NCBI RefSeq assembly: GCF_964340395.1
Contig: NC_135565.1
Location: 3,779,142 to 3,843,141 of the forward strand
Direction: 5' to 3'
Source: Glandiceps talaboti
Lineage: Eukaryota > Hemichordata > Enteropneusta > Spengelidae
DNA length: 64,000 bases
Of the stretch, positions 39,936 to 52,300 are shown in pieces. The position numbers were made by a program, and so were the translations under genes. Below the pieces are notes generated by a model. The model was not told the DNA's origin. It saw nothing but the letters and a program-made list of their open reading frames with translations, and did not search any database. Position 1 is the first letter of the stretch, and each line of letters starts with the position of its first letter.

Positions 39936-41198
39936 GACTATGTATATGTAAAGCATAATTTTGAACATTCATATAAAACCTTGAATATAAGGCTAACATT
40001 GAAATATTCTTATTATTTACACACAGTATGTTTCAATTATTAACTTCTAACAACGACTACAATATATGTTATATCGCTCACTGAATAAAACTTTGACCTT
40101 TTCATCTGGAATGAGTTTATGTGAACAAGGCAACTCAACAAAAAATTAGGACGTAGAGGGCATTAATTTTCATGATATTTTTTATAAATTTTTGCAAACT
40201 CCCAAAGGTTTACAGGGTGACAGATTTCCACTTGTGAAACAGTCATCTGCTATGTTGTTATTTATCTTCAGGGATGATACACTTGGACTAATATCCCAAG
40301 ACGTTTTGTTCATTTAGCCATTTATCTGTTTATTAGCCATTTCATACATTCTTGTCGTATTTTAGTTGTGCAAATCATCTTGTGTTACCAAAAAATACTG
40401 AAACGGCATGAAATGTGACTACTTTCCCATATGAGTGTCTGCCATCTTTTTTGTTTTTGATGTGTAACATTTTAAAAGTGCCTACAGTTGGCAAAACGTT
40501 TTTACTCTTGAATGCACCCAGTACGTACAAGAATGAGTATGAAATCAATGTGAAAAATGTAATTCCTAGAACAGAACTTGAAGACACTAATTGCGTGGCG
40601 ATTTTGAAAACAAAGACAACTGATGGCGAGTTGCTGAGAAAAAATAACCTGACAATTAATAATAAAAAATCTACACCAAATATAATGACGGATATATGTC
40701 AAGAGTGCCTCAACCCCACCCCTTCCTATAGTCATGTCAAAATGTAATTATACATATAGGGAGCTATGTGAATGTAAAATCATTTAGCAATTGAGATGAA
40801 AATGATAATTTTACTTTTTCCAGTTGAAGACAAATGTAGCTGTTCCCATAAGAATCACTGACACGCTTATTCCCAGAAAAGGCTGAATGAGTTATACCAT
40901 GCACTGTATAATCAAATCAATTGAATAATATATAACTTGTCAAATTATGCAAATCACTCATATCTGACAGGCATTTTATTAACTATGAACCATTTGTTTA
41001 ATAATCAAAGATCCTGAATTTCAGTGATTTAGTGTATTGTTTGAATGCCATCTTACCCATCATGCATCAGTGATGTTGTGGTTTTGTTTTGATTTGGCCA
41101 CAGAAAGCATTGACCATCCTATTGATGTATGCAACTCAAAGAGGAGTTGACTTTACAACCTTTTTCTTCATCAATTTTGAAACTGTTTTTGTTAACAG

Positions 41199-42414
41199 GA
41201 TGGTAGGAGCCTCATATTATGACCATCTATTACCTATGCCATTGCTATAACTGTAGTCATGGATACTGTAACCACAGACTTGGATCCCCTTGTTGTCTTC
41301 CTGCATGAACTAGCTCAGGATATTGACAGAGGTACGGTAAAAAAAGTTATCCAATTTTATGTAAGCCTGCAACAACAAGGAAATGTTGAAATCCATGGCC
41401 GTTGGTTGAAGCACAATTTTCTAACTTTAATTTTGTTATTTGTCATTGGCTTTTTCTAATCCAGTAGTCCTACAACACCAAGACTTATACAGTCTAGCAA
41501 TTCTACAACACCAAGAATTATACAGTCTAGCAATCCTACAACACCAAGAATTATACAGTCTAGCAATCCTACAACACCAAGACTTATACAGTCTAGCAAT
41601 CGTACAACACTAAGACTTATACAGTCTAGCAATCCTACAACACTAAGACTTATACAGTCTAGCAATCCTACAACACCAAGACTTATACAGTCTAGCAATC
41701 CTACAACACCAAGACTTATACAGTCTAGCAATCCTACAACACTAAGACTTTATATAGTCTAGCAATCCTACAACACCAAGACTTATACAGTCTAGCAATC
41801 TTACAACACCAAGACTTATACAGTCTAGCAATCTTTAACACCAAGACTTATACAGTCTAGCAATTCTACAGCACCAAAGTTTATAGTCTAGTAGTCCTAC
41901 AATACCAAGACTTATACAGTCTAGCAATCCTACAACACCAAGACTTATACGTACATACATACATTTGTGTATATGTGCCTCAAGCGTACGCGTGTCTTTG
42001 TATACATACATGTACATACATACATACATAGGTACATACATACACACATAGATGCACATACATACATGTATTCAATACATACATACTAACTCTCTCAGCA
42101 CACTGTTCGTACGTACGGTTAACATGTGACAACAGTGATCACAAAATAGTTCAGAAAACTGCACAGGAATTTGGAAAACCATACCTCTTTAACAATTACC
42201 AAATGTGACATGTTCATTCCAAATCCTTTTCTGACACAAGGCAGGGGGTGGCATGTTTGTCTTCAGTAATTTGTGAAAAACATGAAGTTTCTATACTCGT
42301 GTGACTCTCAGAGTCAACAGAAGATCCCATGTTCATTTATTTTGAATATATGTACGCATGCGTGCATGCAGTCAACAGTTGCTAGTGTTAGCTGTGTTAG
42401 CATATTTGGACTTT

Positions 42415-42457
<43 letters not shown>

Positions 42458-43323
42458 GAATTTGTATAGCACCAAAATCCAATACAACATAATGTTCTAT
42501 GGCGCTGTATAGGAACACTAGTAGATCAATGTAAAATGTTCAAGTAGAGAAAGCTCTTGCAAGCAGATGTGTCTTGTTGTCCTTCTTGAATTTATCGACA
42601 GTTGACGGTGAACGAAGTTCAAGTGGAATATTACGCAACTATTACCCCAATAAAAACTGACTTAGTAATTAGAAGAATTCTGTGATTACAAAGACAACAA
42701 AGACATTATGTTAATGACTGTGTTGGTTTTGATTCATTTGAATTTGAAATTTGCATCTCAGCACCTCATTGAGCTAGACATGAGAAGATCAGATTCGATG
42801 CCATTGCTCTAGCCTCTAGACTAGCAGTCAAATATATACAGTAGATTTTTGTCTCTCTGTCTACAGCTACGTGTGAAACATTGATTGAGTTGACAGAGGG
42901 ACTCACACCACCCATCAGAAGAAGAGAAAGAGAAGTGTTGATGAAGAAGAAAGATGCATATGAATTGTTTAAGAAACTACAAGACCTGGGACATCTGTCA
43001 AAATTTAAGAATGACATACTCATCAAGATCTTATCTGTAGCCAAGCTGTGTGATCTTGTCGTGGTAGTCACAGTACGGTATGAAAAAGGGTTCAACAAGG
43101 AATATACGTATGAAGAGATCAAATCGGAAGCAGAACAGAGAATCAATAATAAAGATACATCAACAGCTGGTTTATATTTACTGCAGGATGGTATAGTTAC
43201 TAATGGCACCATCACAAAGCAAAGCACAGCTCAGCATGTCCTGCCAGTTACATCACTGACAACAACACAACCACAACATGCACAGCAGCAACAGCAACCA
43301 CCACCACCACCACCACCACCACC

Positions 43324-43368
<45 letters not shown>

Positions 43369-46300
43369 CTTTCAAGCTCAGGGAAAGAGACAACAACCAG
43401 CTCAGCTACTAAAAGAACAAGAATACCAAGATACTGATCAAAAAGAACTGTTACTAAGGCATGGTAAGTATATCGTATTATACAATTAATCTGATTAAAA
43501 TCTGATGTCGTGGCTATTTATTCACGATTTAGTATTATCTTCTTTTTTTACTTGAATATTGTCCTTTGTATGATATATGTTCACACCGTGGTCACCACTC
43601 CTAACCTATAGGATTTACAAGTCACCACTCCTACACCTAACCTATAGGATTTACAAGTCACCACTCCTACACCTAACCTATAGGATTTACTGGTCACCAC
43701 TCCTACACCTAACCTATAGGATTTACTAGTCACCACTCCTACACCTAACCTATAGGATTTACTGGTCACCACTCCTACACCTAACATACAGGATTTACTG
43801 GTCACCACTCCTACACCTAACATATAGGATTTACAAGTCACCACTCCTACACCTAACCTATAGGATTTACTGGTCACCACTCCTACACCTAACCTATAGG
43901 ATTTACTAGTCACCACTCCTACACCTAACCTATAGGATTTACTGGTCACCACTCCTACACCTAACCTATAGGATTTACAAGTCACCACTCCTACACCTAA
44001 CCTATAGGATTTACTGGTCACCACTCCTACACCTAACATACAGGATTTACAAGTCACCACTCCTACACCTAACCTATAGGATTTACTGGTCACCACTCCT
44101 ACACCTAACCTATAGGATTTACTAGTCACCACTCCTACACCTAACCTATAGGATTTACTGGTCACCACTCCTACACCTAACATACAGGATTTACTGGTCA
44201 CCACTCCTACACCTAACATATAGGATTTACAAGTCACCACTCCTACACCTAACCTATAGGATTTACTGGTCACCACTCCTACACCTAACCTATAGGATTT
44301 ACTAGTCACCACTCCTACACCTAACCTATAGGATTTACTGGTCACCACTCCTACACCTAACCTATAGGATTTACAAGTCACCACTCCTACACCTAACCTA
44401 TAGGATTTACTGGTCACCACTCCTACACCTAACATACAGGATTTACTGGTCACCACTCCTACACCTAACATATAGGATTTACAAGTCACCACTCCTACAC
44501 CTAACCTATAGGATTTACTGGTCACCACTCCTACACCTAACCTATAGGATTTACTGGTCACCACTCCTACACCTAACCTATATGATTTACTGGTCACCAC
44601 TCCTACACCTAACCTATAGGATTTACTGGTCACCACTCCTACACCTAACCTATAGGATTTACTGGTCACCACTCCTACACCTAACCTATAGGATTTACTG
44701 GTCACCACTCCTACACCTAACCTATAGGATTTACTGGTCACCACTCCTACACCTAACCTATAGGATTTACTGGTCACCACTCTTACACCTAACCTATAGT
44801 ATTTACTGGTCACCACTCCTACACCTAACCTATAGGATTTACTGGTCACCACTCCTACACCTAACCTATAGGATTTACAAGTCACCACTCCTACACCTAA
44901 CCTATAGGATTTACAAGTCACCACTCCTACACCTAACCTATAGGATTTACAAGTCACCACTCCTACACCTAACCTATAGGATTTACTGGTCACCACTCCT
45001 ACACCTAACCTATAGGATTTACTAGTCACCACTCCTACACCTAACCTATAGGATTTACTGGTCACCACTCCTACACCTAACCTATAGGATTTACAAGTCA
45101 CCACTCCTACACCTAACCTATAGGATTTACAAGTCACCACTCCTACACCTAACCTATAGGATTTACAAGTCACCACTCCTACACCTAACCTATAGGATTT
45201 ACTGGTCACCACTCCTACACCTAACCTATACGATTTATTGGTCACCACTCATACACCTAACCTATAGGATTTACTGGTCACTACTCCTACACCTAACCTA
45301 TATGATTTACTAGTCACCACTCCTACACCTAACCTATAGGATTTACTAGTCACCACTCCTACACCTAACATCTAGGATTTACTAGTCACCACTCCTACAC
45401 CTAACCTATAGGATTTACTGGTCACCACTCCTACACCTAACCTATAGGATATACTGGTCACCACTCCTACACCTAACCTATAGGATTTACAGGTCACCAC
45501 TCCTACACCTAACCTATAGGATTTACAGGTCACCACTCCTACACCTAACCTATATGATTTATTGGTCACCACTCCTACACCTGACCTATAGGATTTACTA
45601 GTCACCACTCCTACACCTAACCTATAGGATTTACTAGTCACCACTCCTACACCTAACCTATAGGATTTACTGGTCACCACTCCTACACCTAACCTATAGG
45701 ATATACTGGTCACCACTCCTACACCTAACCTATAGGATTTACAGGTCACCACTCCTACACCTAACCTATAGGATTTATTGGTCACCACTCCTACACCTAA
45801 CCTATAGGATTTACTAGTCACCACTCCTACACCTAACCTATAGGATTTACAGGTCACCACTCCTACACCTAACCTATATGATTTACTGGTCACCACTCCT
45901 ACACCTAACCTATATGATTTACAAGTCACAACTCCTACACCTAACATATAGGATTTACAGGTCACCACTCCTACACCTAACCTATATGATTTACAAGTCA
46001 CCACTCCTACACCTAACCTATATGATTTACAAGTCACAACTCCTACACCTAACCTATAGGATTTACTGGTCACCACTCCTACACCTAACCTATAGGATTT
46101 ATTGGTCACCACTCCTACACCTAACCTATAGGATTTACTAGTCACCACTCCTACACCTAACCTATAGGATTTACAAGTCACCACTCCTACACCTAACCTA
46201 TAGGATTTACTGGTCACCACTCCTACACCTAACCTATAGGATTTATTGGTCACCACTCATACACCTAACCTATAGGATTAATTGGTCACCACTCATACAC

Positions 46301-49300
46301 CTAACCTATATGATTTACAAGTCACCACTCCTACACCTAACATCTAGGATTTATTGGTCACCACTCCTACACCTAACCTATAGGATTTACAAGTCACCAC
46401 TCCTACACCTAACCTATATGATTTATTGGTCACCACTCATACACCTAACCTATAGGATTTACTGGTCACCACTCCTACACCTAACCTATAGGATTTACAA
46501 GTCACCACTCATACACCTAACCTATAGGATTAATTGGTCACCACTCATACACCTAACCTATAGGATTTACAAGTCTCCACTCCTACACCTAACCTATAGG
46601 ATTTACTGGTCACCACTCCTACACCTAACCTATAGGATTTACAAGTCTCCACTCCTACACCTAACCTATAGGATTTATTGGTCACCACTCCTACACCTAA
46701 CCTATAGGATTTACAAGTCTCCACTCCTACACCTAACCTATAGGATTTACTGGTCACCACTCCTACACCTAACCTATAGGATTTACAAGTCACCACTCCT
46801 ACACCTAACCTATAGGATTTACAAGTCACCACTCTTACACCTAACCTATAGGATTTACTGGTCACCACTCCTACACCTAACATACAGGATTTACTGGTTA
46901 CAACTCCTACACCTACCCATAAGATTTACTGGTCAACTGTTGCATATTGAGTACTACCAATGACAATATGTCAGAGCACTATGTTCATAGAGACCTCAGG
47001 CACATTGCATGTAGACATTCCTAAAATGTATGCACATATGCCTAGCAACAAAACCACACTGCATTAAATGCAGCTGAACAGACTCTGATTTATGAGATTA
47101 TAAGTTTAGTTTTATTATTATACCCATGTTGTTTCTTACAGGTAAAGTTGGTCTTTTTGTTAACAATAAATGGTATGACAACAGGATAGACAGAGTATCT
47201 GTTACCAATAAAATGCTTTCAGCATTACTAGTAAAACATGGTATGTGCACATACTCCACTCTCCTTGAGATTTCTGATCAAGAATTTACTGAAGACAAAG
47301 AATCAGGTCTCCGATTGATCTATGCTGCTAAAAGAAAAGTAGATAGACTGAAAAACCAACAACCATCACTTGATTGGCTGGCTTCACATCATAGTAACTA
47401 TCCAAACTTACAGAAACTGAAAGATAGCATTGATGTTGTCATTGGACATGTCGCAGTAGGGGAAAATGAAGGACTTGCTGAAATTGCTTTGCAGATAAAA
47501 GATGAAATTGCATCACAGGCCAAAATGCTCCTCTTCATTCTTGATATCCCTGAAAATATTGGATGCAATGAATTTGAAAGAAAAATTATTGATTTTGCGA
47601 AGAAAGCTGATTTTGTTTTTTCCATGGGTCCCTACGTATATGATCATTTTGTTATGAAATTTGGCTGTATTCCCACACTACAGAAACCAAAACATCTGTG
47701 TTTCTATCCACCGACTAATAAACTGTTTACCAACATGGAGCTTTCAACTCCATCTGGTAAGCAGCAGGTCCTGACCATATGTAACATCCAATCAGAAGAT
47801 GACTTTCCAAGATATGAAGTTGTTGCTGTTGCCATGGGAAAAGTTATAAAAAGTTTCAAGGATGTCATGCAGTCTTTTCCTGTCTGGAATCTGTATGGAG
47901 TAAATCCAGCAGTTGTGAAAAGCTTTAAGAAGTATCTGGAAGACAAAGCCGGAAGTGGAGATCTTCAGATCAATATTAGCACCTCTGCCTCAGTAGAAGA
48001 TATGCATACAATATTGATAAAACAGAGTGTATTACTGGTAGCACCAGAGAAGCAGGATCCCTTCAACTTTGCTGCATACCTTGCAATCCAGGCAGGCTTT
48101 CCAGTCCTTGTTCCAAGATGTTCCGGTGTTGCAGTACTCCTTGCACAGCTCTTTCCAGATGATAGATATGACACCTTTTGCAGTGTTGACACAACAGTTA
48201 CTCAGGAAGCTACAGAGGAAGACGTTACAATGTGGGCAAATGGCATCAGGAAGAAAATTCTTGATAAGCATATTAAAAATGTATTCAAGACTGCTGGTAA
48301 ACTAAGAGAAGCTCTTAAGGATCACAAGGAGCTGACAAAATCCCTGAATAACTTTATCGAGTCATCTATTGGACATCAAGGTAAAATATAGAATTAGTCA
48401 TCATGGGTTGACTCGCATGCCCACGGTATGGAAAATAGTTGTATTCAATACATCACATTCTGGTTATCACAAACAAAAGATTATACAATTTGACCACTAG
48501 GAGTGCTGTTCGGTAGCAGCTTTTGAACCAGAAATACCGAGTACTGTAGCATACTTTCTCAATACTTTGATAAGAAAAGTTATCAACATTTCTTTTATTG
48601 TCAAGTTTTTTTTTTACAAAGTCTGACCTTTCCACAAGTTACTATCCTTTCTTTTTAATAAAAATTCATAGATTTCTATGAATGTTTGAATTTAGTCACA
48701 TTTATGACAATTTCTGCAATGCTAAAGATATGACTTTGTCATTCGGTAAAAATAATCTAGATCCAGATATAAAGATGAAATATTACAATCACAACTGTTC
48801 TTATGTTGTTGACAGTCCAAATTTGTTAAATTATTTAAATCAAGGTAAAATTCCTGTCCTATGCATTTATTTGGTAGGTTCTAGTAATGTGGAATCATCA
48901 GCTATGGAATCTGAAGTAAATGCTGGTACAGAAGATTCTGTGATGGGTTACCACAGTATGGACTTTAATACTACAACACAGGTGGATCAGTCACTTGGTA
49001 CACCTGGTCTACCTATGAGCCCACCTGGTCTTCCAATGATCCCACCTGGTCAGTCACTAGTTACACCTGGTCAGCCAATCAACCGACATGGTCAAACAGT
49101 GAGCCCACCTGGTCATCCAATGAGCCCACCTGGTCAGCCATCAGTTACACCTGGTCAACCAATGAGCCCACCTGGGCAGTCACCAGTTACACCTGGGTTC
49201 ATAGGAGGTACACCTGCTTTTTCAGCTGAGACATTTGGAATCAAAAGTTCTAAAGCCAGAATTGTCCAAGAAGAAATCCATATGGATGTAGAGGTACAAA

Positions 49301-52300
49301 TCTAACAAGTTTCTAATATTTACTTTAATTTAGTTTTGTGTCGTTATCAATGGTTTGTACATTGTGTTATTATTTTGATTAATAATTATTCTATATTAAA
49401 AAATATCATCCTAGTTCACTATAATGCAATTTAGATTTAGAACTGCACTAGCTATAAGTATAACTGAGATATTATTTTTTCAATCTGACAATCAAAAATA
49501 TATCAATGAAAACTGTTAAAATATCAATAAATAGAGGTCAATTTTTATCCAGAGGTAGCACAATGACAAGCTGAAATCTTAATTAATTTGGGGTGCTGGT
49601 TTTAAGATGCAGATCCAATAATTAATTTGATTGGACCTCATTGTGTTTACTGTGAGTGCTACACAAATACATTTATCCAGAGATGACTCAATACTGTTGA
49701 GATATCACAAGTACATCATTATATAACACTTTTAAAATTTGTACCACTTTCAGCTACCTAATTATCAGAAGGGCTTTAGAGAGCCTTCTGGAAGCCTTCA
49801 TTCTTAGCCATCAAAGGCTGCTCCGAAGGATTCTAGGACAACTGCCCCCCGGACAACTGCCCCCCGGACAATTGCCCCCGAAGGACAACTCCCCCCCGGA
49901 CAATTGCCCCCGAAGGACAACTGCCCCCCGGACAATTGCCCCCGAAGGACAACTGCCCCCCGGACAACTGCCCCCGGACTACTGCCCCCGAACGAAAAAA
50001 AAATGTATTACAGATGTACGGGTTTGTCATTCAATATCATATACAGGTGTTGTGAGTCGTAGAGTTGAACGGTATAAGTATGGATAGTTCTAACGTTGCA
50101 CTCTAGCACTCACACTCTCATACTCTCGTACGGGATCGTTCAGGTCCAAGTCGGGAATTAGTCACGACTGAGAAGAGATTTCGGCTTGCCAGAATCACCT
50201 ACCCGAGTGCTTGTGTGCTTCTGGATGTTAAATTCTCACTTTAAGAATACATCCAATACAATGGAATTTACACAACCAATCTCAATATTCTGAAATGTGA
50301 GCAGGCACTTAACAACGTCGTCATCAACCAAATGATTGCCGGTGAATCAGCGCAACCACAACGTCGACAGTATCAAGATTCTGCAGCCAGAATCCATGCA
50401 ATAGTGGAAGATTTTAAAAATCGTCACGTGCTAGATTTTCTTAGGGGAATAGCCCACAATTTACAGCTTTAAACACTGGCTGATCATGATAAACCGAGCC
50501 GAGTCACCATTTACTGTCACCAAAGTCTTACGAGAATGTACATTCTGAGTCTCAATATTTTTTCTACTTTTGACTCGTTTTCTATCTTGTTACCTGTATA
50601 TTTTGTATTGAACTGATGATAAATAAATCTTTTCCAGTAAAAAAATGACTTCGTGTTTGTGTTTAGTGAGTATAATGCAGTAGTCCGGGGGGCAGTTGTC
50701 CTTTGGGGGCAGTTGTCCGGGGGGGCAGTTGTCCTTCGGGGGCAGTTGTCCGGGGGGCAATTGTCCGGGGGGCAGTTGTCCTTCGGGGGCAATTGTCCAG
50801 GGGGCAGTTGTCCTTCGGGGGCAATTGTCCGGGGGCAATTGTCCGGGGGGCAGTTGTCCGGAGGGCAGTTGTCCTGTTACCTCTCCGAAGGCCTTCCAAT
50901 TTTAGTCTTTGAAAGGTCTTCCCACAGCACAAATTATTTAAATTAGATGGCTAACCAGAAGGGCTTCAACAAGCCTTAATTCTTAGCCATCCAAGGCTAA
51001 CCAGAAGGGCTTCAGCAAGCCTTCATTCTTTGCCATCGAAGGCTAAGAAGAAGGGCTTCAGCAAACTTAGCCATCGAAGGCTAACCAGAAGGTCTTCAAC
51101 AAGTCTTCATTCTTAGCCATCGAAGGCTAACAAGAAGGGCTTCAGCAAGCCTAGCCATCAAAGGCTAACAAGAAGGTCTAAGAAGAAGGTCTTCAGCAAG
51201 TCTTCATTCTTATAGCCATCAAAGGCTAACAAGAAAGTCTGCAGCAAGCCTTCACTCTTAGCCATCAAAGGCTAACAAGAAGGGTTTCAGCAAGCCTTCA
51301 TTCTTAGCCATTGAAGGCTAACAAGAAGGGCTTCAGCAAGCCTTCATTCTTAGCCATCGAAGGCTAACAAGAAAGTCTGCAGCAAGCCTTCAATCTTAGC
51401 CATCGAAGGCTAACAAGAAGGGCTTTAGCAAGCCTTCATTCTTAGCCATCGAAAGCTAACACGAAAGTCTGCAGCAAGCCTCCAATCTTATCCATCGAAG
51501 GCTAACCAGAAGGGCTTCAGCAAGCCTTCATTTTTAGCCATCAAAGGCTAACAAGAAGGTCTGCAGCAAGCCTTCAATCTTAGCCATCGAAGGCTAACTA
51601 GAAGGTCTTCAGCAAGCCTTTAATCTTAGCCATCAAAGGCTAACAAGAAGGGCTTCAGCAAGCCTTCATTCTTAGCCATCGAAGGCTAACCAGAAGGGCT
51701 TCAGCAAGCCTTCAATCTTAGCCATCAAAGGCTAACAAGAAGGGCTTCAGCAAGCCTTCATTCTTAACCATCGAAGGCTAACAAGAAAGTCTGCAGCAAG
51801 CCTTCATTCTTAGCCATCGAAGGCTAACCAGAAGGGCTTCAGCAAGCCTTCATTCTTAGCCATCAAAGGCTAACTGGAAAGGCTTCAGCAAGCCTTCATT
51901 TTTAGCCATTGAAGGCTAAAATTTGTACCATTCAAAGGCTTTTCACATGTTCAGGATGAAAATTCATTGATGACAAATAAGCCTTTATATGTTAAAAGTT
52001 AATGGCAAATTTAATATACGCAGAATGTTGATACAATGTACTGTGATATCTGAAGTATTCAACTTTTGAGTAAGTTGCCTTAATGTTGTTCACATGTGGT
52101 CCTCTTGGTCGTGGCAATATACAATATAACAGCATGGGAAATCATCATTGCTATAATTCATTCATTGCAAACCAAAACCTGCACTCATTTAATTCTGCAA
52201 GGCATGTATGGGATATGCATGGTGGTGAAGCTGATCAGCTGATCAGCCATCGTGTGTCTTTGTTTATCATAGCAAAGACTGACAGAAATTAAGACCTCAA

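Noticed and set aside
40415-40747. 110-codon frame on the plus strand
   Set aside because: Composition is fairly protein-like, but there is no recognisable domain, no convincing splice sites and an overlapping frame on the other strand. Not enough to call a gene.
43581-46963. Very long repetitive reading frames (555, 294 and 217 codons) on both strands
   Set aside because: They are created by the 36-bp minisatellite, whose length is a multiple of three. There are no start context, domains or splice structure, and they lie in an intron.
47398-48305. Minus- and plus-strand short frames within exon C
   Set aside because: Shadow frames of the 1239-bp GT-like exon.
48682-48846. Upstream extension of exon D ([13 protein letters not shown]...)
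   Set aside because: It opens right after a TGA and has no acceptor in the phase left by exon C; the acceptor at 48876-48877 fits instead. Kept only as a possible alternative exon.
49294-50946. Gly-Gln-Leu-Ser or Pro-Asp-Asn-Cys repeat frames
   Set aside because: Artefacts of the G-rich inverted arrays of the inserted element.
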